Shown here one piece after another: positions 35,315-44,076 of a DNA stretch of 64,000 nucleotides. The DNA is from JADJSS01 sp964490845 (GTDB lineage Bacteria; Bacteroidota; Bacteroidia; Chitinophagales; JADIYW01). Each line of letters opens with the position of its first letter. Positions within the stretch are counted from its first letter, which is position 1. Made by a program: the position numbers and the translations under genes. The DNA lies in contig CAZBED010000012.1 of NCBI GenBank assembly GCA_964490845.1, positions 1 through 64,000 on the forward strand, read 5' to 3'. A model generated the notes under the pieces. That model had not been told where the DNA came from. It ran no database searches and saw nothing but the letters and a program-made list of their open reading frames with translations.

Positions 35315-35359
35315 ATGACAGTAAACAAATTTTGGTGGTGGAACGGCAAACGGCAATAG
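35315..35359 (+). CDS. trpL: Trp leader peptide
   Basis: A 14-codon frame reading MTVNKFWWWNGKRQ, with three consecutive tryptophan codons (TGG at 35333-35341), ends in TAG. It lies right after a strong promoter and before a terminator hairpin and trpE. This is what is expected for ribosome-mediated attenuation by tryptophan availability. Three adjacent Trp codons by chance in such a position are very improbable. Confidence 0.92.
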   Translation: MTVNKFWWWNGKRQ

Positions 35360-35394
35360 GCGTGTACTAATTCTATAACCAAATGTATTATATT

Positions 35395-35421
35395 AGCTCG
35401 CCTTAACAGCGGGCTTTTTTT
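35395..35421 (+). terminator. Attenuator of the trp operon
   Basis: AGCTCGC (35395-35401) pairs with GCGGGCT (35409-35415), with one G-U pair, around a 7-nt loop, and is followed by TTTTTTT. It lies 36 bp after the leader stop codon. It will also act as terminator for readthrough from the adhesin gene. Confidence 0.8.
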
Positions 35422-35460
35422 ATGATAACATTGATATAGCATAGAAATTTAATCAATGTA

Positions 35461-35644
35461 TTAACCGCAGAAGGTTTAGGTTTATGAAATTCACAGCAAT
35501 AGCTGTAAAATGAACGAAGCGTAGCATTTAGCATTTGCGTTCATTTTATCAGCGGTTAAAAATCTTTCTGAAAAAGATTTTTAAATTGCCTTGAATTTCA
35601 TAAATGCTTTTTGGTTACTTTTTGGCATCAAAAAGTGACAAAAG
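35461..35644 (+). repeat. Nested palindromic element between trp attenuator and trpE
   Basis: Five inverted repeats are packed in about 185 bp: TTAACCGC/GCGGTTAA (35461-35468, 35552-35559), TTTATGAAATTCA/TGAATTTCATAAA (35481-35493, 35592-35604), ACAGC/GCTGT (35493-35497, 35502-35506), AAAATGAACG/CGTTCATTTT (35507-35516, 35538-35547), AAAAATCTTT/AAAGATTTTT (about 35557-35582) and a long stem at 35607-35644 built from CTTTTTGGTTACTTTTTG. The first two interleave, so they exclude each other or form a pseudoknot. It may be a mobile palindromic repeat inserted in the trp leader, or part of its control. Confidence 0.65.
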
Positions 35645-35689
35645 GTAAAATCTATATTGTGTACTAGATTACAGATAGGATAATAAAAA

Positions 35690-37093
35690 ATGATGTATAC
35701 TTTCAATACCACCCATAAAAAAATAATCTCCGATATGCTCACGCCGGTAAGTATTTACTTACGCCTGCGTGCAAAATTTAAAAATTGTATTCTACTGGAA
35801 AGCTCCGATTACCACGGCGATGAACATAATTTTTCCTATATCTGCTTTCAGCCAGTTGCAGGCTTCAAAGTGGAGAATGATACTTTCAGCGCAAATTATC
35901 CTGAAAAAAAAACAGAAGAAATTTCTTTGAAAGAAAATAAATTAACAGATTGTATTAATTCATTTATTCAACAATTCAATAATTCTTCAACTCTACAATT
36001 ATCAATTATCACCAACGGCCTCTTCGGTTATATGACCTACGATGTGGTTCAATATTTTGAAGATATACAACTGAATAAACCTAAGCCTAAGATTCCGGTT
36101 GCCCAATATTTTTGTTATCAGTATATTATTGCCTTCAATCATTTTAATCATGAATTGTTTATTATAAAAAATGAAGTGGAGGGATTTGAAAATGATAAAA
36201 CAACCTTAGATGAAATAGAAAGTATCATCAAATTCAAACCATTACAACTGGATAATTTTGCTGCTGAAAGCGAGAAAACATCAAATTTGACGGATGCGGA
36301 ATACATGGAGATAGTTAACAAAGGAAAACAGTCTTGCTACAGAGGTGATGTTTTTCAGATTGTGTTATCTCGTCAGTTTCAACAAAAATACCGCGGAGAT
36401 GATTTTAATATTTACCGCGCGTTGAGAAGTATCAACCCTTCTCCATACTGTTTTTATTTTGATTTTGGAGATTTCCGTTTAATGGGCTCATCGCCGGAAG
36501 CACAACTGGTGATAAAAAATAATAAAGTCACTATACATCCGATTGCCGGCACCTTCAGACGAACCGGTGATGACATCAAAGATGCCGCCTTGGCGCAGCA
36601 GTTAGCCGATGACCCGAAAGAAAATGCCGAGCATGTGATGCTGGTGGATTTGGCCAGAAATGATTTATCGCGCGGAGGGAAGAACACCAAAGTGGAAGTG
36701 TACAGGGAAGTGCAGTATTATTCTCATGTCATCCATCTGGTGTCTAAGGTTACTGCAGAGATAGACAGTACATCGGATAAGATAAAAATTATAGGAGATA
36801 CTTTTCCGGCAGGTACCTTGAGCGGCGCACCCAAATATAAAGCGATGCAGCTGATTGATAAATACGAAAATACTAGCCGTGGTTTTTATGGGGGCTGTAT
36901 CGGTCATCTCGATTTCAACGGAGACTTTAATCATGCCATCATGATTAGAAGCCTGATGAGTAAAGATAATGTATTGACTTTTCAGGCGGGGGCAGGAGTG
37001 GTGGCCGATTCCATTCCGGAAAGCGAATTGCAGGAAGTGGAAAATAAATTAGCAGCACTGAATAAAGCGATAGAATTGGCGTCGAATCTATAA
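35690..37093 (+). CDS. trpE: Anthranilate synthase component I
   Basis: Makes anthranilate from chorismate with ammonia from TrpG. Landmarks of the chorismate-binding domain: RGDVFQIVLSRQF, NPSPYCFYFDFG, GSSPEAQLVI, PIAGTFRRTGDD, ENAEHVMLVDLARNDLSRGG, FPAGTLSGAPKYKAMQLI and GGCIGHLDFNGDFNHAIMIR. The length of 467 is normal. The N-terminal region should carry the Trp feedback site. Two ATGs are adjacent at the start. It follows the leader/attenuator by about 270 bp and precedes trpG by 43 bp. PabB is less likely given the WWW leader and the trpD/trpC genes nearby. Confidence 0.95.
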   Translation: MMYTFNTTHKKIISDMLTPVSIYLRLRAKFKNCILLESSDYHGDEHNFSYICFQPVAGFKVENDTFSANYPEKKTEEISLKENKLTDCINSFIQQFNNSSTLQLSIITNGLFGYMTYDVVQYFEDIQLNKPKPKIPVAQYFCYQYIIAFNHFNHELFIIKNEVEGFENDKTTLDEIESIIKFKPLQLDNFAAESEKTSNLTDAEYMEIVNKGKQSCYRGDVFQIVLSRQFQQKYRGDDFNIYRALRSINPSPYCFYFDFGDFRLMGSSPEAQLVIKNNKVTIHPIAGTFRRTGDDIKDAALAQQLADDPKENAEHVMLVDLARNDLSRGGKNTKVEVYREVQYYSHVIHLVSKVTAEIDSTSDKIKIIGDTFPAGTLSGAPKYKAMQLIDKYENTSRGFYGGCIGHLDFNGDFNHAIMIRSLMSKDNVLTFQAGAGVVADSIPESELQEVENKLAALNKAIELASNL

Positions 37094-37135
37094 TTCTCCT
37101 TTATAAACTTAGTACCAAGTGTTAAAACAATCAAT

Positions 37136-37702
37136 ATGAAATCAATTTTAGTCCTTGATAATTACGATTCATTTACTTACAATCTGGTGCATTATATAGA
37201 ATCCTTTAGCCTGAAATGTGATGTCTTTCGCAATGATAAAATCACATTGGAAGAAGTAAGTGAATATGATAAGGTTTTGCTGTCACCGGGGCCGGGAATA
37301 CCCGAAGAAGCCGGTATATTAACAGGCTTAATCAAACAATACGCACCCGTTAAATCTATCTTAGGAGTGTGTCTTGGTCATCAGGCAATAGGTCAGGTTT
37401 TCGGAGCGGAACTATATAACGTTGGAAATGTGATTCATGGTAAGTCAAAAAATACGAGAGTAGTTCAGGACGATATTCTGTTTGACGGAATTGAACGTGA
37501 GTTTCAAAGTGGCCGTTATCATTCGTGGGCAATTAAAAATGTAAAGTCACCATTGATGGTTACAGCTGTGGATGATGATGGTGTGGTGATGGCGATAAAG
37601 CACGAATCTTACAATGTTCGCGGGGTGCAGTTTCATCCGGAAAGCGTTATGACGCCGCAGGGGATAAAGATTATTGAGAATTGGCTTTTTAAGTGCGGCT
37701 AA
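37136..37702 (+). CDS. trpG: Anthranilate synthase component II (glutamine amidotransferase)
   Basis: Provides ammonia to TrpE. Class I amidotransferase with the Cys nucleophile in LGVCLGHQAIGQVFGA, the GPGIPEEAG oxyanion-side loop, and the His-Glu pair in VQFHPESVMTPQG. The length of 188 is normal for a separate TrpG/PabA subunit, which in many bacteria also serves PabB. It converges on the sphingomyelinase-like gene with 24 bp between the stops. Confidence 0.95.
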   Translation: MKSILVLDNYDSFTYNLVHYIESFSLKCDVFRNDKITLEEVSEYDKVLLSPGPGIPEEAGILTGLIKQYAPVKSILGVCLGHQAIGQVFGAELYNVGNVIHGKSKNTRVVQDDILFDGIEREFQSGRYHSWAIKNVKSPLMVTAVDDDGVVMAIKHESYNVRGVQFHPESVMTPQGIKIIENWLFKCG

Positions 37703-37726
37703 ATTTATCTGAACTGTCAGACAGGG

Positions 37727-39832
37727 TTAATTTTTAAGGATACTGATTTTATCCTGAAATACAATTGTCCCTTTTTGTGTGATGATTAACTCATATATTC
37801 CGCTGGCCAAACCGGCAAGAGATAGCTGGTTGTTTCTTATATCCGTTTTTTGTAATACAAGCCTTCCCAATTGGTCGTAGAGTATCGCTGAGAAGGATTC
37901 TTGATTGCCTGTTTCGATAGTTAAAAAAACTGTTGCAGGGTTTGGGAAAATCCGGATATTCTTATTTTTCACAAAGCTGATTCCTGTAGTGATGCAATTG
38001 TTTACGGTTATTTTGCTCTCCAAATTCGATTCAAATACTCCTCTGAAGATATATTTTTTATCACTGGAGTCACTGTCAAACGGAATCCTGTTAATTATAG
38101 TATCAGGCATATAGGAGTAATTGATTTTGCAAGCATAATCTGAAGTATGCTCAGTATAGTTACTTATGACAAAAAACGAATCAATGGATGTCGCTAACAA
38201 AGTGTCATTTTTATACCAGTTATAAACTGGATCGGGTATGTTTGTTTTGGCGTTTAACTGAAATGAGCCTCCTGAGCAAACGATAGTATCTGTAGCTGAA
38301 ACGGATAGATAAGGCAATTCTATTCTTCCGTATACAGGATTGTGATCGCCTAAATCAAAAACGCCCCAAAATTTTTTATCCATAGAGTTTACACGGGCAA
38401 CTTGAGTATAGTTGTTGTTCTTTAACGGAATTTTGCCGTTTTTAGAAGTCAGGACATAGTCTATGTAACTTTTTTCCGATTCGTCGCCTGCATTCCAATG
38501 ATTATATCCCCAGCAAGTTCCTTTGTATGGCCTGTCCCAGCTTAATGATTGATAAGTTGCTTCAACCGCATGCAGGGTATCCATCACATCCTGGTATGTA
38601 TTATAAGCATCTGCGGTAAACTGATCCAGCGTTACATTAAAATCTCCTGCGAGAACAATAACATCATCTTTGGGTATGGTGAAGGTTTTTATAAAATTAG
38701 CCATGACATAAAAATCACAGGGCTGAACACCGGTATGGGTTCCAAAAACGTGAATGATTTGTCCAAGCTTATTTATTTTTACATATTTCACGCCTTTATT
38801 TGCAGCACCGTTAATAATGTCCTGATTAATACATCCGTTTGCCGAAAATGAAACTTCTTTTTCTTCTAAAATTGGAAATTTGCTGATAATACGAACACCA
38901 CCTTCTTTGCCAACAACAGGAACGACAGGCTCATTGTGTTTGTTGCTGCTTTGATAGTTGTATCGTGGCCTTAAGCTGTCCATTAATCGGATATTTAAAT
39001 CCCGTTCAAAAAATTCCTGAAAAACAATAATATCCATGTTGTCAGGTATGCCTTGATGAAAGAGCGGTACTCTTTCATCTTCTTCATTGTCATTAAATCC
39101 AACTGGTTTTAAAAATCCTGGATTGTATGTCCAGATATTAATGACAGACGGATTTAGTGTGTCTGATGGATTGGGCGCTATGTTGTATTTGCTGTCAGGT
39201 TTGATTTCACTTATTGAAAAAAGTATGTTATCTGTAATGTCATTTTGCAAATCATAAGTTCCAAAAACCAGTTTATAATCAATATTATTGTAATGGATAA
39301 TTCTCCCGGCTTCTTTTGGGTTGTTTCCATTATTGTCCGTTAGCCTGATACCGGGAAATGGAACGTCTGTCGATCCGTCAGGGTAAATAATATTATAATA
39401 TACTGATTGATCGAAAGAAAATGCAGGATTTTCGAAGTGCAGATAAATGGTGAACAATGTATCTGTTCCGTGTTTGACAAAATGCTGAACTGTGTATGAT
39501 TCATCTTTGGTAATATCATTGCTCCTGTTCAGCTTAGACATATAAATGCTTTCCGAATGTTCCGGATTAATTCTTAATAATATTCCTAATGCAACAGCCG
39601 TTACCTGATTGCCGAATTTATGATGATTGGAAATTTCCCATGGATTATAATTTTGCTGACCAATTGTTATTTTAGCCGTGTCGCCGGTTGTTCTTGTAGA
39701 AATACTGAGAGGAATCGGGGTGTTGTTACAAAACATTGCGAAAGTATTCAAGTCGAACAGGTTGTTAAATTGTGCCTGAAGGCAAAAAACTATTTGCATG
39801 AAAAATAAAAAGGTAAATATCTTTTTGTTCAT
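37727..39832 (-). CDS. Secreted sphingomyelinase-C-like phosphodiesterase with T9SS domain
   Basis: A 701-residue protein of the endonuclease/exonuclease/phosphatase fold. After a signal peptide (LQAQ) and a beta-rich region, the catalytic domain (about 235-505) shows FQEFFERD with the metal-binding Glu, GTHTGVQP near 364, GDFNV near 394, IDYVL near 457 and GDHNPVYG near 496. The order and THTG/QP motif favour bacterial sphingomyelinase C over nucleases. An Ig-like domain (SGGSFQLNAKT, NYTEHTSDYACKI) and a type A T9SS domain (IRIFPNPATVFLTIE, LASGIYELII) follow. It lies on the opposite strand between trpG and trpD, splitting the trp genes. The lipid substrate is inferred. Confidence 0.85.
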   Translation of the reverse strand: MNKKIFTFLFFMQIVFCLQAQFNNLFDLNTFAMFCNNTPIPLSISTRTTGDTAKITIGQQNYNPWEISNHHKFGNQVTAVALGILLRINPEHSESIYMSKLNRSNDITKDESYTVQHFVKHGTDTLFTIYLHFENPAFSFDQSVYYNIIYPDGSTDVPFPGIRLTDNNGNNPKEAGRIIHYNNIDYKLVFGTYDLQNDITDNILFSISEIKPDSKYNIAPNPSDTLNPSVINIWTYNPGFLKPVGFNDNEEDERVPLFHQGIPDNMDIIVFQEFFERDLNIRLMDSLRPRYNYQSSNKHNEPVVPVVGKEGGVRIISKFPILEEKEVSFSANGCINQDIINGAANKGVKYVKINKLGQIIHVFGTHTGVQPCDFYVMANFIKTFTIPKDDVIVLAGDFNVTLDQFTADAYNTYQDVMDTLHAVEATYQSLSWDRPYKGTCWGYNHWNAGDESEKSYIDYVLTSKNGKIPLKNNNYTQVARVNSMDKKFWGVFDLGDHNPVYGRIELPYLSVSATDTIVCSGGSFQLNAKTNIPDPVYNWYKNDTLLATSIDSFFVISNYTEHTSDYACKINYSYMPDTIINRIPFDSDSSDKKYIFRGVFESNLESKITVNNCITTGISFVKNKNIRIFPNPATVFLTIETGNQESFSAILYDQLGRLVLQKTDIRNNQLSLAGLASGIYELIITQKGTIVFQDKISILKN

Positions 39833-39969
39833 GGTTTAATTTTTTACACGACAGCTCCGATGGCTGTTCCCGTATTTAAAAGTAAAGAATATTATTGTCA
39901 TTTCCCGGCTAAACAAATAAATAATATAGCTGTGATAATTTATTTGAGCTTATATTGTATTTTGGTGTA

Positions 39970-40965
39970 ATGAAAATGCTGTTGCAATATTTATTTGCAG
40001 GGAATGTGCTCACAAAATCAGAAGCGGCTGTTGCCTTGAAGGATATTGCTTCCGGCAACCAGAATGAGGCGCAGGTGGCAGCATTTTTATCTGTGTATAA
40101 TATGCGGATGCCTGCCACAGAAGAACTTATTGGCTTTCGGGAAGCGATGCTGGAGCTAGCTTATCCGGTGGAGTTTTCAGTCAAACATACACTGGACATA
40201 GTGGGCACGGGCGGTGACGGAAAAGATACATTTAATATCTCCACTCTGGCTTGTCTGGTATGCGCCGGTGCGGGCATCAAAGTAACCAAGCATGGAAATT
40301 ATGGTGTCTCCTCCGTTTCCGGTTCTTCCAATATTTTAGAACATCTGGGAGTCCGGTTTGCCGACACGCAGGAAGAGTTGAACGAGCAGCTGCATCACGC
40401 CAATATTACATTCTTACATGCGCCTTTATTCCATCCGGCGATGAAAAACGTTGCTCATGTACGGAAGCAACTGCAGGTCAAAACCATTTTTAATTTATTA
40501 GGCCCTTTGGTGAATCCTGCTAAACCAACCACCCAGATAATAGGCGTTTATAATGAAGCGATTGGAAAGTTATATAAAAGTGTATTGTCAGCAACTAAAA
40601 TAAATTTCGCGGTCATACATTCACTCGACGGATATGACGAAATTTCGCTGACGGATGATACCAGTGTTTATACAAAAACCAAACACTATCTGATGACGCC
40701 GCAAACATTCGGATTTTCCAAAATATACCCGATGTATATTCACGGAGGAGATTCACTAGGGTCCAATGCAGCTATCTTCCTGAATGTGCTGGAAGGAAAA
40801 TCAAGTGAGGCGCAGCGGAATGTTGTATTGGCAAATGCCGGCCTGGCGATTGCGACTTTCAGAAAGACGGATATTTTGCATGGTGTCGAAGAGGCGAGAG
40901 AAAGTTTGCAAAGCGGAAAAGCGTTGGAAAAATTTAACCGGTTAAAGTCCTATTCACAAAGATAA
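39970..40965 (+). CDS. trpD: Anthranilate phosphoribosyltransferase
   Basis: Transfers phosphoribose from PRPP to anthranilate. The PRPP loop GTGGDGKDTFNIST, KHGNYGVSSVSGSSNILEHLG and FNLLGPLVNPAKPTTQIIGVY are diagnostic. The start is taken at ATG 39970 (MKMLLQYLFAGN), giving 332 residues; a TTG five codons earlier is possible. No leader peptide precedes it, so it may be transcribed from its own unregulated promoter. It touches trpC with one base between. Confidence 0.94.
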   Translation: MKMLLQYLFAGNVLTKSEAAVALKDIASGNQNEAQVAAFLSVYNMRMPATEELIGFREAMLELAYPVEFSVKHTLDIVGTGGDGKDTFNISTLACLVCAGAGIKVTKHGNYGVSSVSGSSNILEHLGVRFADTQEELNEQLHHANITFLHAPLFHPAMKNVAHVRKQLQVKTIFNLLGPLVNPAKPTTQIIGVYNEAIGKLYKSVLSATKINFAVIHSLDGYDEISLTDDTSVYTKTKHYLMTPQTFGFSKIYPMYIHGGDSLGSNAAIFLNVLEGKSSEAQRNVVLANAGLAIATFRKTDILHGVEEARESLQSGKALEKFNRLKSYSQR

Positions 40966-40966
40966 T

Positions 40967-41761
40967 ATGAGCATCTTAGATAAAATAGTTGCATATAAAC
41001 GGGATGAAGTGGTAAATGCAAAAGCGACCACTACCATCAGGCAGTTAGAGCAAACTGCAGCTTTTCTTCAAAAAAGCCGTTCGTTAAAGAGCAGATTGCT
41101 GGAAGATACATCCACTGGTGTTATAGCGGAATTTAAACGAAAATCACCGAGTAAAGGTGTGTTAAATGCGGCTGTAGAACCGGCTGAAGTGGTGCGAGGA
41201 TATGAACTGGCGGGTGTCGCTGGCAGTTCTGTGTTGACAGATGATTTTTTTTTCGGGGGAAGTTATAAGGATTTAATTACAGTTCGTGATGCGGTAAGTA
41301 TTCCATTACTGCGCAAAGATTTTATGATAGATGAATATCAGTTCATCGAAGCGAAAAGCTGGGGGGCAGATGTAGTGCTGCTTATTGCGTCTATCCTTAC
41401 ACCTGCTGAAGTGAAGCAATTTACAGAACTGGCAAAAAGCCTGGATTTGGAAGTGCTTCTGGAGTTACATGATGAAAGCGAACTGGATCATGTGCACCCC
41501 CTTGTTGATATGGTGGGTATAAATAACCGGAATCTGAAAACATTTGAAGTCGACATAGAACAGTCAATACGGATGGCCGAAAAACTGGGAGATGATTTTG
41601 TAAAAGTAGCCGAAAGTGGTATATCAAACCCTGAAGATGTACAGTTGTTTCGTCAAAATGGGTTTAAGGGATTTCTGATTGGAGAGACTTTTATGAAAAA
41701 TGCTTCACCTTCGAAAGCATGTGCTGAATTTATTCGGGAATTAAGTGTATATCAGAAATAG
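40967..41761 (+). CDS. trpC: Indole-3-glycerol phosphate synthase
   Basis: Closes the indole ring in tryptophan synthesis. TIM-barrel landmarks: GVIAEFKRKSPSKG, SVLTDDFFFGG, PLLRKDFMIDEYQ, GINNRNLKTFEVD and VAESGISNPEDV. The length of 264 is that of a monofunctional TrpC. Co-transcribed with trpD. trpF, trpB and trpA do not follow, so the rest of the pathway is encoded elsewhere in the genome. Its last 10 bp overlap a small secreted-peptide gene on the other strand. Confidence 0.95.
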   Translation: MSILDKIVAYKRDEVVNAKATTTIRQLEQTAAFLQKSRSLKSRLLEDTSTGVIAEFKRKSPSKGVLNAAVEPAEVVRGYELAGVAGSSVLTDDFFFGGSYKDLITVRDAVSIPLLRKDFMIDEYQFIEAKSWGADVVLLIASILTPAEVKQFTELAKSLDLEVLLELHDESELDHVHPLVDMVGINNRNLKTFEVDIEQSIRMAEKLGDDFVKVAESGISNPEDVQLFRQNGFKGFLIGETFMKNASPSKACAEFIRELSVYQK

Positions 41762-41925
41762 ACAGCGTTGATAATTTTTCGGGGCTTCGGGCAGGTGTGT
41801 CCTTTGTATTTTTTACTGACATAGATATTGCTTCCATATCTTTTATAACTTCTGCTGCGAGCAAAGGTATCGGTAAATGCCGCACTAAACAGGATACATA
41901 TCAGTAATAATAAAACGCCTCTCAT
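41752..41925 (-). CDS. Small secreted basic peptide (twin A)
   Basis: A 57-residue frame: signal peptide MRGVLLLLICILFSAAFTDTF with a likely cut near AFTDTFA, then a basic mature part (RSRSYKRYGS, KKYKGHTCPKPRK) with one Cys, ending NAVYF. No known family. It has the same length, layout and YF ending as the frame at 42118-42291. Read from ATG 41925 it could belong to one transcript with that gene and the M61 peptidase upstream. It overlaps the trpC 3' end by 10 bp. Coding status rests on the paired architecture. Confidence 0.5.
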   Translation of the reverse strand: MRGVLLLLICILFSAAFTDTFARSRSYKRYGSNIYVSKKYKGHTCPKPRKIINAVYF

Positions 41926-42117
41926 ATTTTGTAATTAAAATTTGAAAGGGTTGGAATGTACTATGCTTCAGGAAATGGTGCTGAAAAAAATCAGCACTTC
42001 AATATTACTGAATTAAACGGAAAAATGATATTGTTTAGTATTAATACCCGATAAAAATGGACACTTTTCCCATAAATTTAACATAAAAGAGGCAAAAAGC
42101 TTACAATGGAAAGGAAT
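41926..42117 (-). other. Spacer between the twin small genes
   Basis: No gene seen. A hairpin GTGCTGA-AAAAAA-TCAGCAC lies near 41979-41998; it lacks a good U-tract and may be a weak attenuator between the two small genes. Confidence 0.35.
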
Positions 42118-42291
42118 TTAGAAATAGTTATTCTTCAGGTTTCGGGCTTTTCTGCATTTCATATATTTATTTTGGCCGGGTAACAGCACTTTTTTAGCAC
42201 ATCGCTTTGGCATTCTCGGCTCGGCAAATGAAACAGATGTTCCTGTTAATAAGATGGCGGACAGTAAGAGTAAAAGGAATTTTTTATTCAT
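42118..42291 (-). CDS. Small secreted basic peptide (twin B)
   Basis: A 57-residue frame: signal peptide MNKKFLLLLLSAILLTG with probable cleavage after SVSFA, then a short, very basic mature part with two Cys (PKRCAKK, YMKCRKARN) ending KNNYF. Its ATG overlaps the stop of the M61 peptidase gene by 8 bp, a normal sign of translational coupling in this genome. Not assigned to a family. Composition and size recall small cationic secreted peptides, but no activity can be claimed. Confidence 0.55.
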   Translation of the reverse strand: MNKKFLLLLLSAILLTGTSVSFAEPRMPKRCAKKVLLPGQNKYMKCRKARNLKNNYF

Positions 42292-44029
42292 GGGTTTTTA
42301 ATTTAGTTAGCCATTTCTCCAGCAAAACAGCCTGCTGTGGTAAAATGTTTTCTTGTTCTTCTAATTTGTACGACTTTCTGTTATCTGAAGATAACGAAAC
42401 TGGGATTAATTTTAGTTCACCTTTTCGGGAAATTAGCATTTCTATAACATCTTTTGGCTTTTTATGGGCATAAATCTGTTTAAAATCCTTAAAAACCCTG
42501 AATCCATCTATAGCAATTATTTCATCTTCTACATTTAATCCCGATGCAGCGGCTCCGTAATTCCGGTTGAGTTGTGTGATTATTAATTTCCCTTCATTCC
42601 ATTGGGTAGATATACCCAGGAATACCCGGCTGCTGTCAGTTGTATTCGACAGGCGTAGTCCTATTTTATTAAAGTAAAATTCAACATCAGGTGTTTCAGC
42701 AGTGTGTATGTATTTTTCAAAATACGGGTAAAAGTCTATTCCGGATACAGCGCCGAAAGCCTTAATTAAACCATCTTCCGTAATTCCATTTTCAGGGTAT
42801 GTCAGGTAGTCTTCATACAATTTCTTCATTACATCATCGAGGTTTTTTCTTCCTAGAGTGGCTTCTATAATTAAAATATCAAATGCCTGAGCCACTACAG
42901 CCCCTTTGGTGTAATAGCTAATCTGGGAGTTTCTGGAATTTTCATTTCTCCTGTAATATTTCAACCATGTATCAAAACTTGATTCTGCCAGCGTCTGTAT
43001 TTCAATGCCGGGTGTGTTTAATACATCGTTGATATTTTTAGCAACAATTTCAAAATAGTTGTCTGCGGATGTTACGCCGGCACGGTAACAGATGTAGTCG
43101 TCATAATAACTGGTAACTCCTTCAAAAAACCATAATAGAGTGGTATAGTTTTCAGATTCATAATTAAACGGAATCAGCGCTGCCGGCCGGATACGTTTAA
43201 TATTCCATAAATGGAAATACTCATGTGCTAACAAGCTGATGGCTTTCTGATAATTTTCTTTGTCATAATCCCATCTGGTAATGTGATTAACGGAAGAATG
43301 AGCATGTTCCAGTCCGCCATAACTGCTGTCTGTATGATGTATGATAAAAACATAATATTTGCAGGGATGTGAACCGAATATCTGCGTTTCCACTTCTATA
43401 ATCCGATCTAAATCCGAAATTAGTTTTTCAATATCACAGTTGCTTTTTCCATAGATGGCCAGTTCGTGTGTCACACCTGCCGCTTCAAAGAAATAAGATG
43501 GATGATTGCCAATTTCTAAAGGGGAGTCTATAAGTTCATCCAGGTTTCCGGCAATTCTGATCCATTTATTGTCTCCTTTAGCAGGCAGTGAGGTGGAAAT
43601 GTTTTTCCAGGCGGGAGAGGGGATGATATGAATTTCAGCAGCGGTATTTTCATAGCCTTCTAAATACAGAAAAGTAGGTGCGCCATTGATGAACGCGTGG
43701 CTGTCGTCCACAAAATTCGTTCTGACGGAATATTCAAAACAATATGTACTGTATCGTACAATAATTTCTTTTACATCTTTTACATCAATCTGCCAGGTGT
43801 TTTTAGATGTTTTGGTAACTCTTCTGAAATCAGTTGCCGATGAATTATGAACAGAAGACCATTCTACAAAATCAATATTTTTCTGAAACTCCCTGATCAG
43901 ATAACTGCCCGGTGTCCACACCGCCATCTTCAAATGCAATTCGTCCGATTCAATAGCGCTGATATACATTTCTACGTTCACATAGTGTGTGTGCGGAGCA
44001 GGAAACGAAAGTGTATACCGGATATTCAT
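42284..44029 (-). CDS. M61-family (glycyl aminopeptidase-like) metallopeptidase
   Basis: A 581-residue protein with an N-terminal beta-sandwich (DELHLKMAVWTPGSYLIREF), the M61 catalytic domain with zinc motif HEYFHLWNIKRIRP near 265 and downstream Glu in WFFEGVTSYYDDY, and a PDZ domain around 465-550 (GISTQWNEGKLIITQLNRNYG, GLNVEDEIIAIDG). This domain order is the family norm. M61 enzymes are aminopeptidases preferring Gly/Ala ends. No signal peptide is visible, so the location is probably cytoplasmic. Downstream it is coupled to a small secreted-peptide gene. Confidence 0.9.
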   Translation of the reverse strand: MNIRYTLSFPAPHTHYVNVEMYISAIESDELHLKMAVWTPGSYLIREFQKNIDFVEWSSVHNSSATDFRRVTKTSKNTWQIDVKDVKEIIVRYSTYCFEYSVRTNFVDDSHAFINGAPTFLYLEGYENTAAEIHIIPSPAWKNISTSLPAKGDNKWIRIAGNLDELIDSPLEIGNHPSYFFEAAGVTHELAIYGKSNCDIEKLISDLDRIIEVETQIFGSHPCKYYVFIIHHTDSSYGGLEHAHSSVNHITRWDYDKENYQKAISLLAHEYFHLWNIKRIRPAALIPFNYESENYTTLLWFFEGVTSYYDDYICYRAGVTSADNYFEIVAKNINDVLNTPGIEIQTLAESSFDTWLKYYRRNENSRNSQISYYTKGAVVAQAFDILIIEATLGRKNLDDVMKKLYEDYLTYPENGITEDGLIKAFGAVSGIDFYPYFEKYIHTAETPDVEFYFNKIGLRLSNTTDSSRVFLGISTQWNEGKLIITQLNRNYGAAASGLNVEDEIIAIDGFRVFKDFKQIYAHKKPKDVIEMLISRKGELKLIPVSLSSDNRKSYKLEEQENILPQQAVLLEKWLTKLKTHE

Positions 44030-44076
44030 AATCTAAACAATAATGATGTATAATAACGGAAACCTGATTATATGAT

